From: a virus
Length of the DNA stretch: 64,000 nucleotides
Direction: 5' to 3' (one strand)
IMG/VR virus record: IMGVR_UViG_3300023174_004998
Location: 32,551 to 96,550 of that record
The notes beneath the pieces were generated by a model, which saw only the letters and a program-made list of their open reading frames with translations, was not told the DNA's origin and searched no databases. A program made the position numbers and the translations under genes. Shown here piece by piece: positions 17,128 to 24,806 of this stretch; within the stretch, counting starts at the first letter, position 1, and each line of letters begins with the position of its first letter.

Positions 17128-17531
17128 TTGGTCACCGGTCCACCTTCGACCCAAGCATCGCAGGTGCGCTTGGCTGCACACTTAAATTTTAGAAACTTGC
17201 AATATCCTAGATCGCCAGCATCTATGGTGTCATGTGGATCTGACCCTGGTTCACTGCCAATGCCCCTGGCTATACAATCCAGCATGTCAGGACTCATATC
17301 AAAGGCCGCACAGTTGCCACAGCGGTTGTTCTTTACTGATTCAATATCGTTGGTGTTCCAACGGTCGGCCAGTTCAGCCCAGTATTCTTCATTGGGCTCG
17401 TTGGGATTTAGCGGACCATAGTGATATTCATCTATGGCCTTTTGACGATTCTTGAGATTGAGATCAATGCTCTGCGTGGCTGGTGGACAGCCTTTTTCTA
17501 GAGCTTCTAACAAGTTGATATAGTTTCTCAT
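17124..17531 (-). CDS. Cys-rich putative capsid-internal protein, 135 aa
   Basis: Starts MRNYINLLEALEKG; LLE followed by A is a possible prohead-protease site. The C-terminal half has six cysteines in the order CGNC, LDCIARG, YCKFLKFKC and RTCDAW, suggesting an iron-sulfur or zinc site. From memory, similar Cys-rich phage proteins exist without assigned function. It overlaps both neighbours by ATGA, in the capsid-internal polycistron. Confidence 0.65.
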   Translation of the reverse strand: MRNYINLLEALEKGCPPATQSIDLNLKNRQKAIDEYHYGPLNPNEPNEEYWAELADRWNTNDIESVKNNRCGNCAAFDMSPDMLDCIARGIGSEPGSDPHDTIDAGDLGYCKFLKFKCAAKRTCDAWVEGGPVTK

Positions 17532-18136
17532 TTTGTTGATTTAGCTTCAGCACGGTCTTGTGCTTTGAGAGGTAAACTTACAGGGTATTGATAACAAGCT
17601 TCTGGGTTACCCTGACCAGCTTCGGTCAAGAATGATGTAGCTGCCGGAACTTGTCCCGATGGGCATGAACACACAGCAATGCCATCAGCACCTTTGACAC
17701 AGTTCCAACTGAAACAGTTGCTGGACTTGGCGCCAAGATTCAAACTGGCATCACACTTTTGTACAGTGGCTTTTTGTTTCCATGGTAATGAACTAAAGTT
17801 GCTGGCTTCTTGTGGGTAAAACAGTTTGGGAGCAAACAAACTCCAAACATTTTTATCACTAGTAGGCGCACATGAACCTTTCATATTGCCAGCTGAGGTA
17901 TCAGCAATAGCATGGCCTTTGAGTATGGGGCAACGGCATTCTACTTCAGGATATGGCACACCATTGTTGCCAGTGATCATTTTTGGTGTTCCATCTTTGT
18001 TCATGACTGGTTTGCAAGTGCTGGCGGCACACAGCGCATATTCGCCATCACAGAGTGTAATACCAGCAGTGGGCAATTGAGCCAACACAGGGGTTGACAG
18101 CATTATGAATGCTACTATTGCTAATAATTGTTTCAT
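17528..18136 (-). CDS. Secreted Cys-rich protein with Sec signal peptide
   Basis: 202 residues. The N-terminus is a classical signal peptide: MKQLLAIVAFIMLSTPVLA with cleavage expected after the second Ala of VLA. The mature part has about 11 cysteines, often in C-x-C or pairs, consistent with periplasmic disulfide bonds. No domain is recognised. An exported protein is unusual amid capsid-internal genes. It may act in the host periplasm during infection. Its stop overlaps the next start by ATGA. Confidence 0.75.
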   Translation of the reverse strand: MKQLLAIVAFIMLSTPVLAQLPTAGITLCDGEYALCAASTCKPVMNKDGTPKMITGNNGVPYPEVECRCPILKGHAIADTSAGNMKGSCAPTSDKNVWSLFAPKLFYPQEASNFSSLPWKQKATVQKCDASLNLGAKSSNCFSWNCVKGADGIAVCSCPSGQVPAATSFLTEAGQGNPEACYQYPVSLPLKAQDRAEAKSTK

Positions 18137-18149
18137 TGTTTTCCTTTGA

Positions 18150-18251
18150 TTAAGTTTTTAATAACTGCTTGAGTTTGTCCAACGCGGCATTGAAGTTCTC
18201 TGCTATTATTGTAAATGCTTGTCCTTCTACAGTAAAGTTATATGTTCTCAT
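18150..18251 (-). CDS. Small protein, 33 aa
   Basis: ATG 18251 to TAA 18150, 33 residues starting MRTYNFTVEGQAFTIIAEN and ending in a Leu/Lys helix. AAGGAG lies eight nt upstream, within the end of the preceding gene. No known function. The opening resembles small phage beta-hairpin plus helix proteins. Confidence 0.5.
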   Translation of the reverse strand: MRTYNFTVEGQAFTIIAENFNAALDKLKQLLKT

Positions 18252-18252
18252 T

Positions 18253-18783
18253 TCATGCTCCTTTGTTTTTGATCCAGTCATCTGGAGTCTTGTTGTGCTT
18301 GGCTACAAAACGATCATGTAGCTGTTTGGCAGTTATTTTTGATTTTTTAGCGATGGACTGCATCATGTGATCAATGGCATCGTAACTGGTGGGATTTTTT
18401 AAAACCTTTTCTAAATCCTTGACCTCGTCTTCACGCACCCGGGTAGCTACGTTCTTAGCTGGGCCTCGGCGTTCGGGATTGGGATCTTCTCTACGCTTCT
18501 TGGCCGCGGCTGATGCACGTTTCTTTTTGCCCAGTGCATAGGCCTTGGATCTTGGCAAACACTTGGGTTTACCTTCCGAATCATCGCCACGGGCACAGTC
18601 GCCACGAATCTTGCCATCGGGCCCAAAGCGTACCCATTTTTCCTTGAACCACTTCTTGAGATCCTCTTCCATTTGCTGTTCGCTCACAGGCACACAGTTA
18701 GGCACCATGCGGTCACCTTTTTTCTTCATGCCTGCTTGACGATATCCAGTCCAGCAAGCTTCGAGGATTTCTTGATATCTCAT
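18253..18783 (-). CDS. Basic putative capsid-internal protein with DUF5872-like module
   Basis: 176 residues starting MRYQEILEA, which mirrors MKTYQEFIAEA of T4 internal proteins; cleavage would follow ILE. Next is a Cys/Lys module (CWTGYRQAGMKKKG, then VPNCVP). A block KKWVRFGPDGKIRGDCAR with KPKCLPRSKAYALGKKKR resembles the short DUF5872 domain of viral proteins; that identification is from memory. The remainder is Lys/Arg/Ala-rich, with a KHNKTPDDWIK end. Very basic overall, as expected for a protein packed with DNA. Overlaps the next gene by ATGA. Confidence 0.65.
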   Translation of the reverse strand: MRYQEILEACWTGYRQAGMKKKGDRMVPNCVPVSEQQMEEDLKKWFKEKWVRFGPDGKIRGDCARGDDSEGKPKCLPRSKAYALGKKKRASAAAKKRREDPNPERRGPAKNVATRVREDEVKDLEKVLKNPTSYDAIDHMMQSIAKKSKITAKQLHDRFVAKHNKTPDDWIKNKGA

Positions 18784-21700
18784 TTTTTCTTACCGCCATT
18801 GCCCCAGTTGTCAGCACCTTTTTTACGACACTGTACTAAAGCACCTGAAGCATAGGCACTGGGCCAAACTTTGTAACGTGATTTAACTTTATTGTAGCAA
18901 GCGTCTTGTTTTTCATCCAACTGGTCTTCGCCCAGTTCTATGTCACGACGATCTTTGGCTCTTTTCTTAGCATAGTCGGTTTGTGGATTCTTTGGTTGAC
19001 GTGCAACTGGTTTGCCGGCATCTACATCACGTTCACGAGCACGACGCTTTTGATAATCAGTTTGACCTTCCGCCACACCTTGCTGACTCAGTGCTTGACG
19101 TGCTTGTTTCAAGCGCACCAAGGCAGTGCTTTCACCTAACATTGAATCTTCGTCTTCACGATACACGGCCTTCTTCATGGCCAAGAACTTTTGCAGTGCT
19201 GCCAAGTCTTTGGTGTATTTGTCTTTGAGATCTTGGAATTGACGATCTGTTTCTGGCACAGGATACAGTTCTTCCATTTCAATATCTGCTTGCAGGCCAG
19301 GGTAGATACCGCCACGCACATTCTGTGCCTTTAAGAACAGCTTGTCGATCTGTTCTTTCATCTGGATTAACTCATCCAACAATGCTATGTGACGTCTAAG
19401 ACTTAGAAATTCTTCATGACGTTGAGTACGTTGAGCATTTGATGGACGACCACGACGTGGTCCAGCAGGTGTATTGAGATCAACTGCGGCCGGCGCTGGC
19501 TGTGCAGGTTGTTGTAGACTGCGCAACACTGACATGGCCTTGTCATTGAGTGCTTCTTTGATGTAGCCTTGCTTGATACCAACTTTGAGCAAATCGCCAA
19601 TACGTTGTTGTATCGCGGCCTTGGCTTCTGGATCACTCATCAGCGCGATGTCTTTTTGTAGTTCACGCATCACACGCATTTTTTCTGCCCAGTCGCTCAC
19701 AGTCGTGATGGCATTGTATCCTGAACGATTTAAATCTTCAGTTTCACGTATCTTGATACCTTGGCTTTGTGCGCGGCCTTCTAACTCAGCAATCTTCAAA
19801 CGGATGGCTTCTTTCTCACCAGGAGAAGCATTGGCCATCTGACGGAATAGTCGATCACGTGCATTTAAAAACTCTTCACGTTGTTTATTGCTACCGCCTG
19901 GTGTGGGTTGTGCAATGTTGAACTTGTCCATGCGTTGATTTTCACGTGCGATACCAGTCCAGTTAATAGTACCTGTGGGCCAGCGTACACCAATTTCCAT
20001 GGAAGGATATTTCTTCTTTAGAGCTTGTGCATGAGCAAAGGCTTTGTTGGAACTGTGGTGCTGTTTGAGATCACTGACAATACCATCCTTGCGACGTACC
20101 ACACGGAAGTCGCCCACTGGTTCTTCTTCCCCAGCTGATTGTTCTCTGCGTTTGAAATTTTGTGAAGCCTGCTGACCCGCTTTCCATTGCTGTTCAATGT
20201 CTAGGTCTTTGAAACGACCTTCTTCAACATAGTCTTCCTCATCAGCATAGTCATTGTATTTGACATTGGAAGCATGAAACGCATGTTTACCAAAATTGTA
20301 GAGATCCACTATGACAAAGTGCTTGTCACGGCCAAAGCCTGAGACATCACCAGTCTTGCCAGCATGCTCTACGTTGCCACCAATGATCACAGGATCACCA
20401 ATGTGTAATTCTTCATTGCTTTCGTTCATACCAACTGCTTTGCCAAAATCTCCCATGTCTACTCCTTGCAGTGCGGCTGCCATTGGGTCCACTGCGGCAT
20501 CTGATTTTTTCTTTCGAGCACGACTGATAGGAATCACTTTTCCATCATCCTTGGGTATTTCCACATACGGTGGTGCCTGTATCACAGTTGGTTCAGCGAT
20601 TTTCTTGGGAGCGGTTTTCTTGGGAGCGGCTTTCTTACGAACTGCTGGTTTCTTTTTCTTCTCAGGAGCAGGCTGTGCCACGTCTGTTGGTTGTTGCTGT
20701 GGTTGAGTAGCAACTTCTGGTTCTGCGGGTTTCTCTGCGGCCTTTGGTTGTGTTGCTTGCGGTTCTTCAGGTTTCACAGCAGGCTTGGCCGGAACTTCAG
20801 GAGCAGTTTTGGCTACCACTGGTTCTGGTTGTTGTTTGAGTTGTTGTATTTCTTGATCTTGTTGTTGCACCACAGCGGCCAACTGTTGCATCTGTTGATC
20901 TTGAGAATCGTTGTCTTTGCGTAGTTGATCAATTTCAGCTTGTGCGGCCTGCGATTTTTCTAATTCGTCCTGTACAAAGGCTTCAATGTCACTGCCGGCC
21001 GCACTTTGACGAGCACGGGCCAGCTGGAAAGCTCTGGCCACTCGGGGATTTACCATGCTCTTACGATCTAATTCTGTTATTTCAGAATTTTTTTTTTGAG
21101 CTTCAGCTTCTTTGATTTTGGGAGTGCCCATGCCAGGCAGATCCATCTGGCCTGGAGGAACAGGTTCTGTGCCTGGTGCAACATAGGCAGGAACTTTCTT
21201 AGGCATCATACCTTTGGCACGCAATTTGTCAATGTAGTCAACCATGGCCAACTTGTCACCAAATGTATTAAGAATGATGTTGACTTTTTGCTGTGGCTTC
21301 ATACGGCCAAAGTCTTTTAATATAGCATAGATCTGCGAACGATAAAGAGTAAGAGGGCGATCGCCAGCAAATTCGAATTCACTGTAGGGCTTGTTTTCCA
21401 TGTAGTCTTTGATCATGCGTTCCCAATTGATCTTGCCTGCTGTTTGTGTAGTAGGACGATCTGGATTGGCCATGGCGATCTCTTCTACAGCTTGATCTTC
21501 TTCCATCTGTCCGGGCATGGTATCACCTGTGACACCACGTTCGCCAGGAATACTACCTTGGAAATTCTTTTGTTTGTCAATGAGTTGACGCAGTTGTTTC
21601 ATGTGCTGATCAAACTTCACAGGATCTGCAAGATGATTCAAGAACTCTTCCTGACGACCTGCTTTGTTAAATGCTTTGTACTTGGCAAATATCCAACGTG

Positions 21701-21836
21701 TTTCCATTGGATCTAGAGTGATTGTTTCACCGCCAATGTTGAGTACAGCATCCTGTCCTGATTGGGAGGCCTGCATCAAGGCTCGTAAATTATCGTAGCC
21801 TGTGGTAGTATCTTCGATCAAGTTCAGTAAATTCAT
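18780..21836 (-). CDS. Large putative capsid-internal scaffold-like protein, 1,018 aa
   Basis: Starts MNLLNLIED, with LIE near the position of a protease site. About residues 270-440 are coiled coil followed by Gln/Pro/Ala/Lys low-complexity sequence. Near 480-540 there is a small beta-barrel-like region (GDPVIIGGNVEHAGKTGDV) resembling KOW/SH3-type folds. The C-terminal region is Lys/Arg/Asp-rich and ends after QLDE with a basic Cys module (KQDACYNKVKSRYKVWPSAY, then QCRKKGADNWG). Its composition fits a prohead core or internal head protein cut at several LxE sites. No enzymatic motif was seen. TAATG overlap with the upstream gene. Confidence 0.65.
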   Translation of the reverse strand: MNLLNLIEDTTTGYDNLRALMQASQSGQDAVLNIGGETITLDPMETRWIFAKYKAFNKAGRQEEFLNHLADPVKFDQHMKQLRQLIDKQKNFQGSIPGERGVTGDTMPGQMEEDQAVEEIAMANPDRPTTQTAGKINWERMIKDYMENKPYSEFEFAGDRPLTLYRSQIYAILKDFGRMKPQQKVNIILNTFGDKLAMVDYIDKLRAKGMMPKKVPAYVAPGTEPVPPGQMDLPGMGTPKIKEAEAQKKNSEITELDRKSMVNPRVARAFQLARARQSAAGSDIEAFVQDELEKSQAAQAEIDQLRKDNDSQDQQMQQLAAVVQQQDQEIQQLKQQPEPVVAKTAPEVPAKPAVKPEEPQATQPKAAEKPAEPEVATQPQQQPTDVAQPAPEKKKKPAVRKKAAPKKTAPKKIAEPTVIQAPPYVEIPKDDGKVIPISRARKKKSDAAVDPMAAALQGVDMGDFGKAVGMNESNEELHIGDPVIIGGNVEHAGKTGDVSGFGRDKHFVIVDLYNFGKHAFHASNVKYNDYADEEDYVEEGRFKDLDIEQQWKAGQQASQNFKRREQSAGEEEPVGDFRVVRRKDGIVSDLKQHHSSNKAFAHAQALKKKYPSMEIGVRWPTGTINWTGIARENQRMDKFNIAQPTPGGSNKQREEFLNARDRLFRQMANASPGEKEAIRLKIAELEGRAQSQGIKIRETEDLNRSGYNAITTVSDWAEKMRVMRELQKDIALMSDPEAKAAIQQRIGDLLKVGIKQGYIKEALNDKAMSVLRSLQQPAQPAPAAVDLNTPAGPRRGRPSNAQRTQRHEEFLSLRRHIALLDELIQMKEQIDKLFLKAQNVRGGIYPGLQADIEMEELYPVPETDRQFQDLKDKYTKDLAALQKFLAMKKAVYREDEDSMLGESTALVRLKQARQALSQQGVAEGQTDYQKRRARERDVDAGKPVARQPKNPQTDYAKKRAKDRRDIELGEDQLDEKQDACYNKVKSRYKVWPSAYASGALVQCRKKGADNWGNGGKKK

Positions 21837-22654
21837 TATTGTTCTTCCAAGTAATCTTCGTTTTGTGTTGTACGCATACGACGTCTGTTGAGATACATCT
21901 CACAGGCCATCACAGCATGATCCAGGCTTTCAAACTTTGCTGAATGCGGTTTATTCTTTATGGTAATACGGAAACCATCATCTTCGTTTCCGTGTATCTT
22001 GATTTCTTTACCATCATCAGTGACGATGGTTTTCACAGCAGAAGTGATCTTGTCAATGTCCTGCGGTACTTTGTCTTTGAGATCAGAGTCTGATTTGATT
22101 TCTTTTGATAGATCAGATAGATAGTCGCCCAGTTTCTTTTTTACAGTGGAGATGACATCCTCAGTGGCCTTGGCTTCCGACAAACTTGAACCGGCCAGTA
22201 TTTGTTCAACACTGCGCACATAGGCTGATACATCACTGCTGCCAATTTCGTCTACATCGCCCACAAACTCAGCAACATCACGTGCGGCATCCATCACTGC
22301 CTGTGGACCATAACGGCCCAACAAACTGGTGTGTTGCATCATGATACGATGCAAGATAGCACGTTCTACTGGGTTGTCATTATCTTCGCTTTCCAAAAAT
22401 GATTTGGTATCTGGATCCACACCATCAGGAGTCTCATCTGCTCCAGTGTCACCTACTTCGCTACCCCAACCTGTTTCGTCCCCTTCGCCAACCAAATAAC
22501 CTTGTGTGGCGTTCTTGCCAGGATATGGGCCTGACAACTGTGGTGACGTGTTACGAGGCTTAAACAACGCAGGTAATTGCTTGACGCTTTTTTGTGCGGC
22601 GTCAATGCTTTCTATGCGATTGAACGATTCAAGTATCTTGCGTAGGTCTGCCAT
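21836..22654 (-). CDS. Putative capsid-internal protein, 272 aa
   Basis: ATG 22654 is preferred over an upstream ATG inside the dps gene. The protein starts MADLRKILESFNRIE and is acidic, with long helical segments and a GDVDEIGSSDVSAYVRSVEQ region. The C-terminal half carries a KKLGDYLSDLSKEIKSD helix and a beta-rich DDGFRITIKNKPHSAKFESL end. No enzyme motif. Position and helical content suggest a prohead core or internal protein, but the targeting signal is less clear than in neighbours. Confidence 0.6.
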   Translation of the reverse strand: MADLRKILESFNRIESIDAAQKSVKQLPALFKPRNTSPQLSGPYPGKNATQGYLVGEGDETGWGSEVGDTGADETPDGVDPDTKSFLESEDNDNPVERAILHRIMMQHTSLLGRYGPQAVMDAARDVAEFVGDVDEIGSSDVSAYVRSVEQILAGSSLSEAKATEDVISTVKKKLGDYLSDLSKEIKSDSDLKDKVPQDIDKITSAVKTIVTDDGKEIKIHGNEDDGFRITIKNKPHSAKFESLDHAVMACEMYLNRRRMRTTQNEDYLEEQ

Positions 22655-22656
22655 GA

Positions 22657-23097
22657 TTATGCTCTTGCGTCTTTTAAGAAACTCTTGAGTTGCCATGCAT
22701 ACTTGCCATGACTGTCTTGACGTTCTGCCATGAAGTTGGCAATGTCCTCACGTCCTTCGGCCTGTGCGACTTGAAATACTTGCATCACAATGCTCTTCAT
22801 TGTTTCTGTATCTGCCAATAATTCTTCTAACATTAGTCGAGCACGTGGAATCTTTGTCTGTCCAGGAATTTGACTGAGTTCATTGAAACGCTCTAGGCTG
22901 CCTGGTGCATAGTCTTCCAAGGTGCGAATGTACTCAGCAATCTTGTCTACAGCACCATATGCATCTGCATAGATTTCAGCAAAAAATTCGTGCAATTGAG
23001 CAAAGTCTGGACCTTCCACATTCCAGTGGAACATCTGTGCTTTTAAGTAATAAGCAAAATTACTGGCTAATAGAGTTTTCAAATCGTCTGACAGCAT
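22657..23097 (-). CDS. Dps-like ferritin (DNA-protection protein)
   Basis: 146 residues matching the Dps/bacterioferritin-like four-helix fold. The Dps ferroxidase ligands are all in place: His24 (MFHWNVEGPDF), His36 (QLHEFF), Asp51 and Glu55 (GAVDKIAEYI). Dps oxidises Fe(II) with peroxide and coats DNA as a dodecamer. It lies between capsid-internal genes under a late-type promoter. That suggests packaging with or protection of phage DNA rather than early metabolism. It lacks a targeting N-terminus. Length is typical for the family. Confidence 0.88.
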   Translation of the reverse strand: MLSDDLKTLLASNFAYYLKAQMFHWNVEGPDFAQLHEFFAEIYADAYGAVDKIAEYIRTLEDYAPGSLERFNELSQIPGQTKIPRARLMLEELLADTETMKSIVMQVFQVAQAEGREDIANFMAERQDSHGKYAWQLKSFLKDARA

Positions 23098-23242
23098 TGG
23101 GTTTCTTCTTTCTAGAATTCTTTTTATATTTATCCGCAGGCACTATAGGCTGGGTTCTTGACAACACAGCACCCATGGGCATGGCAACAGTGGCTATGCC
23201 GCCGCTAACCGTGGTTTCTGCTATAAATTCATGCGCTCTCAT
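23060..23242 (-). CDS. Small putative capsid-internal protein, 60 aa
   Basis: From ATG 23242: MRAHEFIAE, an almost exact analogue of the T4 capsid-targeting sequence MKTYQEFIAE, then TTVSGGIATVAMPMGAV and a basic tail (KYKKNSRKKKPNAVRR). Cleavage after IAE would leave a 51-residue peptide. It resembles T4 IPI-IPIII in layout: short, cleaved and basic. Its end overlaps the dps start by 38 nt. Confidence 0.7.
   Translation of the reverse strand: MRAHEFIAETTVSGGIATVAMPMGAVLSRTQPIVPADKYKKNSRKKKPNAVRRFENSISQ
23127..23134 (-). promoter_or_regulatory. T4 late-promoter-like octamer before dps
   Basis: Minus strand GATAAATA, 29 nt before ATG 23097, resembling the T4 late -10 element TATAAATA. It lies inside the 60-aa gene. 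Confidence 0.5.
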
Positions 23243-23528
23243 TGACGATCTCAAAGGTTTTTGAGTCAATGACTTGTGCAGGGCCATTGGATACTTTTAA
23301 GTTGCGTATTTTAAATTGACAGTCTGGATCGCCAAGATTATCTACTCTTATAGTGTATTTTCCTGGTGGCGCATCTAGAGATATATTTTCTTCAAGATAC
23401 TGTGTACCGCCCCAGATATAGGTACGCTCTGTGAATAGCTCATGATTCACATATAATCGATAAACTGGGGGCACCTTTTTCCAATCACAAAAAAGGTCTA
23501 GGTTTACTTTTACAAAATGTTTACGCAT
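23229..23528 (-). CDS. Hypothetical beta-sandwich-like protein, 99 aa
   Basis: ATG 23528 (MRKHFVKVNLDLFC) is chosen because a late-type octamer ends five nt upstream. The sequence alternates hydrophobic and polar residues, with YRLYVNHELFTERTYIW and APPGKYTIRVDNLG, a beta-sandwich pattern. It resembles the 148-aa protein at 34.9-35.3 kb in style (VNPSEF... GIELWIDKAKFFD). Possibly virion associated; function unknown. Confidence 0.55.
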   Translation of the reverse strand: MRKHFVKVNLDLFCDWKKVPPVYRLYVNHELFTERTYIWGGTQYLEENISLDAPPGKYTIRVDNLGDPDCQFKIRNLKVSNGPAQVIDSKTFEIVNESA

Positions 23529-23533
23529 ACAGA

Positions 23534-23541
23534 TATTTACC
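23534..23541 (-). promoter_or_regulatory. Late-promoter-like octamer, leaderless spacing
   Basis: Minus strand GGTAAATA followed by TCTGT and ATG 23528. The spacing of five nt would place the transcription start at or next to the ATG. Confidence 0.5.
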
Positions 23542-23556
23542 GCATGCGTAATTGTG

Positions 23557-24297
23557 TCATTTATGAAAGTTGTCGTACCAGCTGGCTTGCCTACTGAGTT
23601 GTATACCACGTTGGCGTTCAGCTTTGTTGCCTGATTTTTTCATTTTGTTGGCTTTGGCTCGCAGGCGCTTTAGATCTGTTTGACTTAACTTTTCTCCAGA
23701 ACCCTTGCCCAAATAGGCAGCGGCTTTGCGTTTGATGCTACCTGGGCGGCTACCGGGCTTGGCAGCTCCGGTAAAATCTTCCACGGTATTGAGATAGGAT
23801 ACAAGTGTTTCGTTCATGCCAGACTCCTGAAAAATAGGACCTTGAACAGTGTTACCACGCTGTCCAACAATGACTTGATTAAGGTGTTGTGCCCATTCTG
23901 GATTTGCATCAAAATGGCGTCGACGTAGTCCCAAAGGAAATAAATGTACTTCCACAGGATCGTCACCTTCGCTTTGCAGTATGGCCATCATTCTATGGCG
24001 GCCATCATGCCCAACTACTCTAGCTGGTTTAGATAAATTGTTTGATTCCCAGCCCTCGGGTATGTCTATTTCCAAGAACGGTGCGCCAATGCCTTCTGTA
24101 TCTTTGTGTTGTTTGACATATTCTACAGCTTCTTGATCTTGTGGAGTATTGGGCATGGGCAATGCCAACTTTAAGAAAGTACTGGGACGCATGGCTACTC
24201 GCAGTCCAAAGTAGTCAATTTCTTGATTCTTGGGAACACTACCAATGCCTGATTGGTTGTTGATCTTGTATTCGTCAATAAACTCGTGGGATCTCAT
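23557..24297 (-). CDS. Putative capsid-internal protein with ParB/Srx-like core, 246 aa
   Basis: Starts MRSHEFIDEYKINN, a capsid-targeting-like sequence with cleavage expected after IDE. A central region has KPARVVGHDGRHRMMAIL, reminiscent of the ParB/sulfiredoxin-type GHHR motif, followed by DPVEVHLFPLG. The C-terminus is a basic module (RKAAAYLGKGSGEKLSQTDL, then LKRLRAKANKMKKSGNKAER and RQASWYDNFHK). Such a protein may be packaged and ejected. The ParB-like reading is tentative. Confidence 0.6.
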   Translation of the reverse strand: MRSHEFIDEYKINNQSGIGSVPKNQEIDYFGLRVAMRPSTFLKLALPMPNTPQDQEAVEYVKQHKDTEGIGAPFLEIDIPEGWESNNLSKPARVVGHDGRHRMMAILQSEGDDPVEVHLFPLGLRRRHFDANPEWAQHLNQVIVGQRGNTVQGPIFQESGMNETLVSYLNTVEDFTGAAKPGSRPGSIKRKAAAYLGKGSGEKLSQTDLKRLRAKANKMKKSGNKAERQRGIQLSRQASWYDNFHK

Positions 24298-24614
24298 TAG
24301 CGCACCCGTAACACAGGATTGCGCCCGTGGTAGTTTTCGTTGTGATACACAGTATTCAACAACAGCTTGTTGGGATCAAAGGCCGACCTCATCATGCCAA
24401 GATGTATGTTGTGGTGACTGTCAAAAACATTGAACTGTGTGTTAGGTTCCAACTCTTTGATGTGTCTGCGAGCACGATCTAATCTGTTGAGTATGCCTAC
24501 GATTATGGGCATAGAGATTCCACGCTTTTCAGCACGATTGTCCAAGTGCGGACTCACACGTATGCGGAATCCACCTGCGTTGAGATCTTCAGTGACAAAT
24601 TCTTGAGCTTTCAA
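24297..24614 (-). CDS. Putative capsid-internal small protein, possibly toxin-like, 105 aa
   Basis: TTG start at 24614 (TTGA overlap) gives MKAQEFVTEDLNAGG, again targeting-like with VTE. The rest has His-rich LDNRAEKRGISMPIIVGIL, FNVFDSHHNIHLGMMRS and NTVYHNENYHGRNPVLRVR. The His/Arg pattern and alpha-then-beta layout recall small ribonuclease toxins, but I cannot assign a family. Confidence 0.55.
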   Translation of the reverse strand: MKAQEFVTEDLNAGGFRIRVSPHLDNRAEKRGISMPIIVGILNRLDRARRHIKELEPNTQFNVFDSHHNIHLGMMRSAFDPNKLLLNTVYHNENYHGRNPVLRVR

Positions 24615-24793
24615 CGCACTCTCCTGATGGCACCAATGTGATGATCTTCTATACCATACTGTGCTTTCAATAACTGGCGTGCTTCTGCTTGATTGTGAGC
24701 ATACACTGACACTTCAATCCTACCTGTGTAGTTGGGATTGCTGATGGTAATTTTAGCCAACCAACGGTGTCCTGTGAGTTCTTTTGCTCGCAT
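24611..24793 (-). CDS. Small putative capsid-internal protein, 60 aa
   Basis: Starts MRAKELTGHRW, related to the MRAxEF family but lacking the Glu expected at the cleavage point. It has a beta-alpha pattern (RIEVSVYAHNQAEARQLLKA) and an Arg-rich end. Overlaps the next gene by TTGA. Function unknown. Confidence 0.6.
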   Translation of the reverse strand: MRAKELTGHRWLAKITISNPNYTGRIEVSVYAHNQAEARQLLKAQYGIEDHHIGAIRRVR

Positions 24794-24806
24794 AATGTAT
24801 TACTTA

